In this document: one piece after another, positions 1 through 5,737 of the stretch
How the letters are laid out: every line of letters starts with the position of its first letter
How positions within the stretch are numbered: position 1 is the first letter of the stretch
Program-made: the position numbers and the translations under genes
Source of the DNA: Haloarculaceae archaeon
GTDB lineage: Archaea; Halobacteriota; Halobacteria; Halobacteriales; Haloarculaceae
NCBI GenBank assembly: GCA_028274885.1
Contig: JAQCMX010000123.1
Span: 1-7,682 of the forward strand
Direction: 5' to 3'
DNA: 7,682 nucleotides
Notes under the pieces: generated by a model
Seen by the model: the letters and a program-made list of their open reading frames with translations, nothing else
Database searches by the model: none
Told to the model about the DNA's origin: nothing

Positions 1-1143
1 ATAAGCGGTGTGACCGTTGGGAGCTGGGGGGCAATCGACGAACTGATGGCAAAACAGATGCACGAGGGGACGTTCGAGCCGACACTCGTCATCAGCACGT
101 GGGACGAACAAACCCCGTCGATCGGTATCGGACTCCACGAGGACGCGGATATGGTCGACATAGAACTGGCGCGGGACCGCGGGTTTGCAGTGAGTCGCCG
201 GTACGCGTTTGGCGGAGGCACGGGCGTCCAGACACCCGAGACGCCAAACTACATACTGTATTACCGCAATGAGGACACGTCGATCCGCCGGGAAACCGAT
301 CTGAGCGGGGAGGCAAACGTTGCCGGACTCGAACAGGTCGGTCTGGAGGCCGAGTACAGTTCGATCGGTGACACGGAGATCGTCATCGACGGTAAAAACT
401 ACAAGGTAATCGCCGGGGCCGCTGGGACGACCCAGGTGCGCGATTACTGGGCTGTCACCGGCGGTATCGTCTGGGACTTTTCCGATGCTGGGACGATACT
501 CGACGAAGCGATCGATATGCCCGAGGAGAAATTCGAGGACAAGGACACCGACAGCCTTACTGCCCGGATCCAGCCGATCTCACAGCTCATCGAGGAGAAA
601 GCGATCGACGTCACGAAAAAGGAGGTGCTCGATGCGGTCGCCGAGGCCAACGTGTCGGCGTTGCTGGGCCCCGACGAACCGATCGAACCCGCGTCCTGGC
701 GGCCGGAAGAACAGGAGTTCATCGACGAAATGTCGGACTTCTTCGAGAGCGATACCTGGGTCAATCGTCGCTCCACGGCCCGGATGTGTCGTCGCGTGGA
801 CCCGGACCTGGAGGTTGGTGTGGCCGCCTACAAGTCCGAAAAGCTCATCAAAGCCAGTGTTGTGGTCGACCCGCAAAACAGTATCCGTGACGTGCTGCTG
901 TCCGGCGATCCGTATCTCCAGCCACAACCGACGGTGACCGAACCCGGACTCCTGGACGAACTTGAAGTCGTACTCCGCGGACACGACGTCTCTGAAAGGT
1001 CGGCACTCGTCGACGCCATCGGGTCGGTGCTTGATCGCCCTGAAGTGGAGGTGCCGGGTATCAGTCCGGAGGAGATTGCGACCCCGGTCGTCCGCGCGGG
1101 GGAGAGTCTGCAACCGATTGCGGAGTATCTGGACGATCACTGA
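1..1143 (+). CDS. Lipoate/biotin protein ligase (LplA-like) family protein, probably 5'-truncated by the window edge
   Basis: Known LplA enzymes attach lipoate, through lipoyl-AMP, to a lysine of 2-oxoacid dehydrogenase E2 subunits or glycine-cleavage H protein. The frame is open from base 1. The first in-frame start visible is GTG at 10, giving 377 aa, but that start would remove the first strand of the usual N-terminal domain, so the true start probably lies upstream of the window. Numbering from that GTG, a catalytic-domain-like region covers about residues 5-200, with RR at 63-64, GGG at 68-70 and a candidate catalytic lysine at 132 (YKVIAGAA). Residues about 235-377 resemble the LplA C-terminal accessory domain (SDFFESDTW, then a strand pattern ending in LSGDPY). 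Motifs differ from typical LplA: three residues rather than two lie between RR and GGG, the His after GGG is absent, and HGTLL is replaced by TGGIVW. Family assignment is fairly secure; lipoate as substrate is not. The gene converges on the DUF35 gene, with a 70-bp gap. Confidence 0.72.
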   Translation: MSGVTVGSWGAIDELMAKQMHEGTFEPTLVISTWDEQTPSIGIGLHEDADMVDIELARDRGFAVSRRYAFGGGTGVQTPETPNYILYYRNEDTSIRRETDLSGEANVAGLEQVGLEAEYSSIGDTEIVIDGKNYKVIAGAAGTTQVRDYWAVTGGIVWDFSDAGTILDEAIDMPEEKFEDKDTDSLTARIQPISQLIEEKAIDVTKKEVLDAVAEANVSALLGPDEPIEPASWRPEEQEFIDEMSDFFESDTWVNRRSTARMCRRVDPDLEVGVAAYKSEKLIKASVVVDPQNSIRDVLLSGDPYLQPQPTVTEPGLLDELEVVLRGHDVSERSALVDAIGSVLDRPEVEVPGISPEEIATPVVRAGESLQPIAEYLDDH

Positions 1144-1213
1144 TCCAACGGACGAGGAAACTCCGGTCGGTCGCCTGTGACCAACACTCTCTGCCCGCAA
1201 ACGCGACGACCGC

Positions 1214-1603
1214 TCACTCCGCCGACTCGAAAACCGGACCAGGACCGTCACCTTCGACGATTGTTCCGGTAAACATGACCGTCTCGCCGATGTCGACTGC
1301 TCCCCTGAGGCGAGCAAGCAGCCGCGTCTCGCCGAGTCCAACGACCCCGACCTGATAGGTTCCGTCGAAATCCTCGGGCGGAACGTTTATTGTGGTTTCG
1401 CTGTAGACGGTGCCCCGTTCGGGCAGCTCGATCGCCGCCATCTCCCGGCTCCCACACCCGGAACAGGCCCGCTTTGGCGTCGCGCTGACAGCACCACATG
1501 ACTGACACTGGACGCCCAGGAGCGTGCCAGTTTCGAGATGTTCGCGCCAGTCCTCGTACTTTACGTGTCCGGGTCCCTTGTCGGCATCGGTGGGTTCGCT
1601 CAT
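1214..1603 (-). CDS. DUF35 zinc-ribbon / OB-fold acyl-CoA-associated protein, thiolase partner
   Basis: This 129-aa protein has the two-part DUF35 layout. An N-terminal helix (KYEDWREHLETG, about residues 15-26) leads into a rubredoxin-like zinc ribbon with Cys33, Cys36, Cys47 and Cys50 (CQSCG and CSGCG). An OB-fold follows from about residue 56 to the end (RGTVYSETTINVPP, then VGVVGLGETRLLARL). In characterised archaeal complexes a DUF35 protein bridges acetoacetyl-CoA thiolase and HMG-CoA synthase and helps hold the CoA moiety. Related proteins pair with SCP2-type thiolases in steroid and fatty-acid catabolism. Here the start codon overlaps the thiolase stop codon in an ATGA arrangement, so the two are almost certainly co-transcribed and translationally coupled. 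The likely role is a non-catalytic subunit of that thiolase. No HMG-CoA synthase gene lies next to it. All four zinc ligands are present and the length is normal. Confidence 0.9.
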   Translation of the reverse strand: MSEPTDADKGPGHVKYEDWREHLETGTLLGVQCQSCGAVSATPKRACSGCGSREMAAIELPERGTVYSETTINVPPEDFDGTYQVGVVGLGETRLLARLRGAVDIGETVMFTGTIVEGDGPGPVFESAE

Positions 1604-2769
1604 GCGTGTGCCTCCATGACAGTGACGATGGTTGTTGCGGCGTCACCGCCGAGATTGTGCGCGAGGGCAGTCGAGGCGTCGCCGATCTGGCGCTTTCCGG
1701 CGTCACCGCGAAGCTGTGTGGTCAGTTCGACGATCTGAGCGGTCCCGGTGGCACCGATCGGGTGCCCCTTTGCCTTGAGTCCACCCGAAGGGTTGACCGG
1801 TATCTCACCGTCAACGCGGGTTCGTCCCGCTGCTGCTGCCGGCCCACCCTTGCCGTCTTTGAGGAGTCCAAGAGCCTCGGTTGCCAGCACCTCGGCACCG
1901 GTAAAGCAGTCGTGGACCTCGGCGAAATCGACCGCATCTGCGGTGATATTGGCCTGTTTGTACGCCCGTGTACTAGCCTGACGGGCAGCCCGGGTTTCGG
2001 TCAGGTCCGCCTTGTCGGCCAGCGGGACAGCATCCGTGCGATGACCGATCCCGGTCACGTCCACCGGGGTACTGGAGAAACTCTCCGCGCGGTCGGGTGC
2101 AGCCACAACCACGGCAGAAGCCCCGTCGGAGAACGGACAACAGTCCATCAGATGGAACGGATCGGCCACGATCGGGCTCTCTAGTACGTCTTCGACGGTC
2201 GCGTCCCGGCCGAAGTGTGCGTGTGGGTTGTACTGGCCGTGGGAGTGGTTTTTCACCGCGATCTCGGCGAGTTGGGCCTCCGTCGTGCCGTACTCGTGCA
2301 TGTGTCGTTTGGTGAGCAAGGCAAAGACCCCGGGGAAGGTGAGTCCGGTTGGCTGTTCGTACTGGCCGTGAGAGGCACTGGCGAACACGCGGGTCATCAC
2401 ACCGGTGTCGAGTCCCGTTTCGGGGGTGCACCGTTCTACCCCACCGACCAGGACGATGTCGTGACGCCCCGCCTCGACTGCCTCGACGGCGTGTTTGAAC
2501 GCGTTCGAGGATGTCGCGCAGGCATCCTCAAATCGCTGACAGGGGATGCCCTGCATGCCCAGGTGTGTTGCAAGCGCCGGCGCGAGGTGAGTCTCGTTTT
2601 CGGTCATGCCACCCATAGCGTTCCCGAAATAAAACGCATCGATTTCCGAAACACCGACACCTGCGTCGTCGATGGCTGGAAGTGCTGCGTCTGCAAAGAG
2701 TTCCTCGAGTGACCTATCGTGCTGTCCAAATTCTGTCATTCCGGCTCCAACGACCGACGCTCGTGACAT
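1600..2769 (-). CDS. Thiolase family protein (SCP2-type acetyl-CoA acetyltransferase / acyl-CoA thiolase)
   Basis: This 389-aa cytosolic thiolase catalyses Claisen condensation of acyl-CoAs or thiolytic cleavage of 3-oxoacyl-CoA. The nucleophilic Cys is Cys84 in EDACATSS. The HDCF motif gives His286, and the C-terminal GGLKAKGHPIGATG block (329-342) supplies His336. The HNLGG segment at 371-375 is typical of the archaeal/SCP2 thiolase branch, which differs from bacterial PhaA-type enzymes. The N-terminus begins normally (MSRASVVGAGMTEFG), supporting ATG at 2767-2769. That start lies only about 4 nt from the transcription start predicted from the TATA-like box at 2796-2803, so the message is probably leaderless. 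The gene is first in a two-gene unit with the DUF35 protein and is divergent from the acyl-CoA mutase. Substrate chain length cannot be read from sequence; acetoacetyl-CoA is plausible given the DUF35 partner. The catalytic set is complete. Confidence 0.93.
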   Translation of the reverse strand: MSRASVVGAGMTEFGQHDRSLEELFADAALPAIDDAGVGVSEIDAFYFGNAMGGMTENETHLAPALATHLGMQGIPCQRFEDACATSSNAFKHAVEAVEAGRHDIVLVGGVERCTPETGLDTGVMTRVFASASHGQYEQPTGLTFPGVFALLTKRHMHEYGTTEAQLAEIAVKNHSHGQYNPHAHFGRDATVEDVLESPIVADPFHLMDCCPFSDGASAVVVAAPDRAESFSSTPVDVTGIGHRTDAVPLADKADLTETRAARQASTRAYKQANITADAVDFAEVHDCFTGAEVLATEALGLLKDGKGGPAAAAGRTRVDGEIPVNPSGGLKAKGHPIGATGTAQIVELTTQLRGDAGKRQIGDASTALAHNLGGDAATTIVTVMEAHA

Positions 2770-2795
2770 ATCTGTGTTTGTTCGACTGTGCAGTT

Positions 2796-2803
2796 CTTAA
2801 AAC
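2796..2803 (-). promoter_or_regulatory. TATA-box-like promoter element of the thiolase-DUF35 unit
   Basis: On the minus strand this reads GTTTTAAG, close to the haloarchaeal TATA consensus (TTTWWW). Its centre is about 30 bases upstream of the thiolase ATG, so a start site about 26 bases downstream of the box would give a leader of only a few bases. No Shine-Dalgarno sequence precedes the ATG, as expected for a leaderless haloarchaeal mRNA. Inferred from position and composition only. Confidence 0.55.
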
Positions 2804-2810
2804 CCGGGTT
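2801..2810. repeat. Perfect 10-bp palindrome AACCCGGGTT at the thiolase promoter
   Basis: The sequence equals its own reverse complement over ten bases. It overlaps the upstream edge of the thiolase TATA-like box, where the TFB recognition element (BRE) would lie. It is a candidate operator for a dimeric regulator of the divergent thiolase and mutase genes, but a palindrome of this length can occur by chance. Confidence 0.4.
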
Positions 2811-2880
2811 GGGGTGGCGCCGTCCCCGGCACATATGTACTCGTGGGACAGGACGACGGTAGGATCGACAGGAACCAACA

Positions 2881-2890
2881 TTTTTTATCT
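2881..2890 (+). promoter_or_regulatory. TATA-box-like promoter element of the acyl-CoA mutase gene
   Basis: A T-rich stretch, TTTTTTATCT, is centred about 30 bases ahead of the ATG at 2916. A start site about 26 bases downstream of it would give a leader of roughly 5 bases, again a leaderless arrangement with no Shine-Dalgarno sequence. The preceding GGAACCAACA could serve as the BRE. Inferred from position and composition. Confidence 0.55.
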
Positions 2891-2915
2891 GTCGGGAACG
2901 CTGGTATAGATATCA

Positions 2916-4613
2916 ATGTTTGATGAAAGTACCCTCGAAGAGATCCGCAAGGAAAGAGAGGAATGGGAAGAACAGACCCTGGCTCCGTTTCTGGAGCGTG
3001 GAGAGCGTAAGGACCGATTTGCGACAGTTTCCAACCTGGAGGTAGACCGACTCTACACCCCCGAAGATGTCACCGACGTGGACTTTGAGACTGATGTCGG
3101 GTTTCCAGGCGAACCACCGTACACACGCGGCCCGTACCCGACGATGTACCGGGGGCGAACCTGGACGATGCGCCAGTTCGCCGGTTTTGGCACCGCAGAG
3201 GAGACAAACGAGCGCTTTCACTACCTGATTGACGAGGGACAGACCGGCCTCTCGACCGCCTTCGACATGCCGTCGTTGATGGGTATCGACTCCGATCACA
3301 GGATGAGCAAAGGCGAAGTCGGCAAGGAAGGTGTCGCGGTCGACACCCTTCGGGATATGGAAATCCTCTTCGATGGGATCGACCTCGGGGAGGTGTCGAC
3401 GTCGTTTACGATCAACCCATCTGCGGTGGTCATCTACGCGATGTACATCGCACTCGCAGACCAGCAGGACGTGCCACGCGAGGAAATAAACGGCACGCTG
3501 CAAAACGACTTGCTCAAGGAGTTTATTGCACAGCGTGAGTGGATCGTTCCGCCGGAACCGTCGCTGAAGATCGTCACAGACACGATCGAGTTTGCGACAT
3601 CAGAGACGCCAAACTTCTACCCGGTATCGGTCTCGGGGTACCACATTCGCGAGGCTGGATCGACTGCCGCCCAGGAGGCGGCCTTTACGCTCGCTGATGG
3701 GTTCGCCTACGTCGAAGACTGCCTGGAGCGTGGACTTGACATCGACGAGTTCGGTCCCCGGCTGTCGTTTTTTTTCAACTCGCATAACTCGATCTTCGAG
3801 GAAGTCGCCAAATTCCGGGCCTCACGGCGTATCTACGCACGCGTCATGTCGGATTGGTACGGGGCCGAAAGTCCAGAGTCCAGACGCCTGAAGTTTCACA
3901 CCCAGACGGCTGGCCAGAGCCTCACCGCCCAGCAGCCACTCAACAATATCGTTCGTGTGACGATCCAGGCACTGGCAGGCGTTCTCGGGGGCACACAGAG
4001 CCTCCATACCAACAGCTACGACGAGGCGCTTGCCCTTCCAAGCGAGGAAGCCGTCCGGGTCGCACTCCGTACCCAGCAGATCATCGCCGAGGAGTCCGGT
4101 GCCGCAGACATCGTGGACCCGATGGGTGGCTCCTACGCGGTCGAGGCACTCACAAACGAGATGGAAGAGCGGATCATGGAGTATATTACCGAGATCCGAG
4201 AGATGGGCGATGGGTCCGTACGCGACGGTGTGCTGAGAGGGATCGAAGAGGGATACTTCGACCGGGAGATCCAGGATTCGGCCTACGAGTACCAGGAACG
4301 CGTCGAGGAAGGCGAGGAGGTCGTCGTCGGGGTCAACAAGTACACCATCGAGGAAGACACCAATCCCGACCTGCTACACGTGAGCGACAAGGTGCGGGAC
4401 CGACAGCTGGAGCGTCTGGAATCGGTTAAATCCGATCGCAACGACGAGGAAGTGACGGCAAAACTGGCTGCACTCGAAGAGAGCCTCAAGGCCGACGAAA
4501 ACGTGATCCCGCCGACCATCGAGGCGGTGAAAACCTACGCGACAATGGGTGAGATTATGGCCGTCTTCGAGGAACACTACGGCGCATACAAAAAGAAGAT
4601 GGTCAGCCAGTAG
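2916..4613 (+). CDS. B12-dependent acyl-CoA mutase large subunit, isobutyryl-CoA mutase-type residues (usually annotated methylmalonyl-CoA mutase)
   Basis: This is a 565-aa catalytic (TIM-barrel) subunit of an adenosylcobalamin-dependent carbon-skeleton mutase. Conserved blocks appear in order: FPGEPPYTRGPYPTMY (63-78), RTWTMRQFAGFG (81-92), LSTAFDMPS (112-120), GTLQNDLLKEF (193-203), SVSGYHIREAG (238-248, with His243 matching catalytic His244 of the P. shermanii enzyme), PRLSFFF (281-287), HTQTAGQSLTAQQP (328-341), GGTQSLHTNS (358-367) and DPMGGSY (401-407). There is no C-terminal cobalamin-binding domain and no DxHxxG motif, so it needs a separate small subunit, not encoded here. Key oddity: the residues equivalent to methylmalonyl-CoA mutase Tyr89 and Arg207 are Phe88 and Gln206, as in Streptomyces IcmA. 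The position that is Asp in 2-hydroxyisobutyryl-CoA mutase is Ala115. I infer isobutyryl-CoA/n-butyryl-CoA interconversion rather than methylmalonyl/succinyl-CoA. Membership of the mutase family is certain; substrate is inferred. ATG 2916 fits the leaderless promoter. Confidence 0.93.
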   Translation: MFDESTLEEIRKEREEWEEQTLAPFLERGERKDRFATVSNLEVDRLYTPEDVTDVDFETDVGFPGEPPYTRGPYPTMYRGRTWTMRQFAGFGTAEETNERFHYLIDEGQTGLSTAFDMPSLMGIDSDHRMSKGEVGKEGVAVDTLRDMEILFDGIDLGEVSTSFTINPSAVVIYAMYIALADQQDVPREEINGTLQNDLLKEFIAQREWIVPPEPSLKIVTDTIEFATSETPNFYPVSVSGYHIREAGSTAAQEAAFTLADGFAYVEDCLERGLDIDEFGPRLSFFFNSHNSIFEEVAKFRASRRIYARVMSDWYGAESPESRRLKFHTQTAGQSLTAQQPLNNIVRVTIQALAGVLGGTQSLHTNSYDEALALPSEEAVRVALRTQQIIAEESGAADIVDPMGGSYAVEALTNEMEERIMEYITEIREMGDGSVRDGVLRGIEEGYFDREIQDSAYEYQERVEEGEEVVVGVNKYTIEEDTNPDLLHVSDKVRDRQLERLESVKSDRNDEEVTAKLAALEESLKADENVIPPTIEAVKTYATMGEIMAVFEEHYGAYKKKMVSQ

Positions 4614-4783
4614 TCGTATAAAATACGCGACGAACGGAGGCGGTGTTCGATACTGTTTTGGGTCGTTCATACCGGATATCGGGACCGTTAGCGGAGATAG
4701 CGTCGAAAGGTGCCCGATAAAAGGGTCCGACCACCGGGACGAACTGTCTGGGCGGTCCGAAATTACTGCCGTGAACGCACCGA
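4614..4783. other. Convergent intergenic region without a gene
   Basis: This 170-bp stretch lies between the stop codons of the acyl-CoA mutase (+) and etfA (-). No plausible ORF or RNA gene is seen. It holds a short perfect inverted repeat, CGTAT-AAA-ATACG, at 4615-4627 and two short runs that could help termination: TTTT at 4656-4659 for the mutase, and TTTT on the minus strand at about 4718-4721 for etfA. Neither is strong enough to call as a terminator. Confidence 0.5.
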
Positions 4784-5737
4784 CTACTCGAACTGTTCGA
4801 TGAGTTGTGGAACGACGTCGAACAGGTCGTCGACGATCCCGTAGTCCGCGATGTCGAAGATCGGAGCGTCGGGGTCAGTGTTGATCGCGACGATGGTATC
4901 CGAAGTTTTCATTCCAGCGACGTGTTGGACAGCGCCCGAGATGCCGATCGCGATGTAGACATCGGGGGTGACGACCTTCCCCGACTGGCCGACCTGTCTG
5001 CCGGGTTCCACCCAGCCGTTGTCCACGATAGGACGGGAGGCAGCAAACGTCGCGTCTAAGGCGTCGGCGAGGTCCTCGATGAGGTCGAGATTTTCTTCCT
5101 CTTCGATACCCCGGCCGACGGAGACGATGAACTCGGCTTCGCTGATGTCGATATCGCCCATTGCGGCGGCCTCGAAGCCGGTGACGGTGGAACCAACAGC
5201 TCCGTCGTCGATACCAGCGTCGACCGCCTCAACGGTCGCCTCGCCGGCGGTTTCCGTCCGTGACCACTCGGTGGGTCGGACGGTCACGACAGCCCCGTCG
5301 CCGGCCACATCGATCGTTGTCTCGACTTTCCCGCCGTACTGCTCACGGGTAACGGTGAGGCCGTCCCCGTTAGTGAAGTCGATGACATCCGGCGCCAGAG
5401 GGAGATCAACCTCGGCCGCCAAGGCCGGTGCGTAGTCCATCCCGTTGACGGTGTGGGGGGTTACAACGTACTCGGGGTCCAGTTCGTCGTACAGCTGCGT
5501 AAGTGTCTGCAGGTAGACGTCGTGGTTGAATTCCTCGCCGTGGTCGACCGTGTGGATGGTGTCGACGCCGTCGAGGCTCAGATCGTCCGCGAACTCCTCG
5601 ACCGCGCCGTTTATGATAGCGAGGTGGAGTGCGCCGCCGGTCGAGTCGGTGAGTTCCTGCCCGGCGGTGACCAGTTCGCCGCTGACGTCTCGCAGTTCAC
5701 CTTGGCGGTGTTCGGCGACAGCGAGGACGTCGCTCAT
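4784..5737 (-). CDS. etfA: Electron transfer flavoprotein, alpha subunit
   Basis: This 317-aa protein is the FAD-binding half of the heterodimeric ETF, which takes electrons from acyl-CoA dehydrogenases and passes them toward the quinone pool. The N-terminal Rossmann-like domain spans about residues 1-185 (MSDVLAVAEH start). The C-terminal FAD domain carries the family signature: SR at 234-235, QVGQSGK at 248-254, GISGAVQHVAGM at 265-276, AINTDPDAPIF at 284-294, and ADYG at 297-300. All expected FAD contacts appear present; Ser replaces the more common Thr in the GQTGK motif, a conservative change. The start codon overlaps the etfB stop codon as ATGA, so the two are translationally coupled. 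The gene is acidic and of normal length. No FixC/FixX or ETF:quinone oxidoreductase gene adjoins it, so the membrane electron acceptor must be encoded elsewhere. Confidence 0.96.
   Translation of the reverse strand: MSDVLAVAEHRQGELRDVSGELVTAGQELTDSTGGALHLAIINGAVEEFADDLSLDGVDTIHTVDHGEEFNHDVYLQTLTQLYDELDPEYVVTPHTVNGMDYAPALAAEVDLPLAPDVIDFTNGDGLTVTREQYGGKVETTIDVAGDGAVVTVRPTEWSRTETAGEATVEAVDAGIDDGAVGSTVTGFEAAAMGDIDISEAEFIVSVGRGIEEEENLDLIEDLADALDATFAASRPIVDNGWVEPGRQVGQSGKVVTPDVYIAIGISGAVQHVAGMKTSDTIVAINTDPDAPIFDIADYGIVDDLFDVVPQLIEQFE

Noticed and set aside
1144..1213. Possible small gene or terminator between the LplA-like and DUF35 genes
   Set aside because: The 70-bp gap holds no ORF, clear hairpin or T run.
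580..1341. 253-aa open frame on the minus strand opposite the LplA-like gene
   Set aside because: It crosses the 3' ends of two well-supported genes and shows no recognisable motif; GC-rich haloarchaeal genes routinely leave the opposite frame open.
1498..2184. 228-aa open frame on the plus strand opposite the thiolase and DUF35 genes
   Set aside because: It lies antisense to clear family members with intact catalytic residues, has a Cys/Arg-rich composition unlike acidic haloarchaeal proteins, and has no promoter.
2913..3503. 196-aa open frame on the minus strand opposite the mutase 5' half
   Set aside because: Antisense shadow of a highly conserved coding region, with no acidic bias and no family motif.
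2916..4613. 2-hydroxyisobutyryl-CoA mutase identity for the mutase
   Set aside because: That enzyme has Ile and Asp at the positions that are Phe88 and Ala115 here, so the isobutyryl-CoA mutase pattern fits better.
4614..4783. Strong intrinsic terminator between the mutase and etfA
   Set aside because: Only runs of four T and a weak 5-bp inverted repeat are present, not enough for a confident terminator call.
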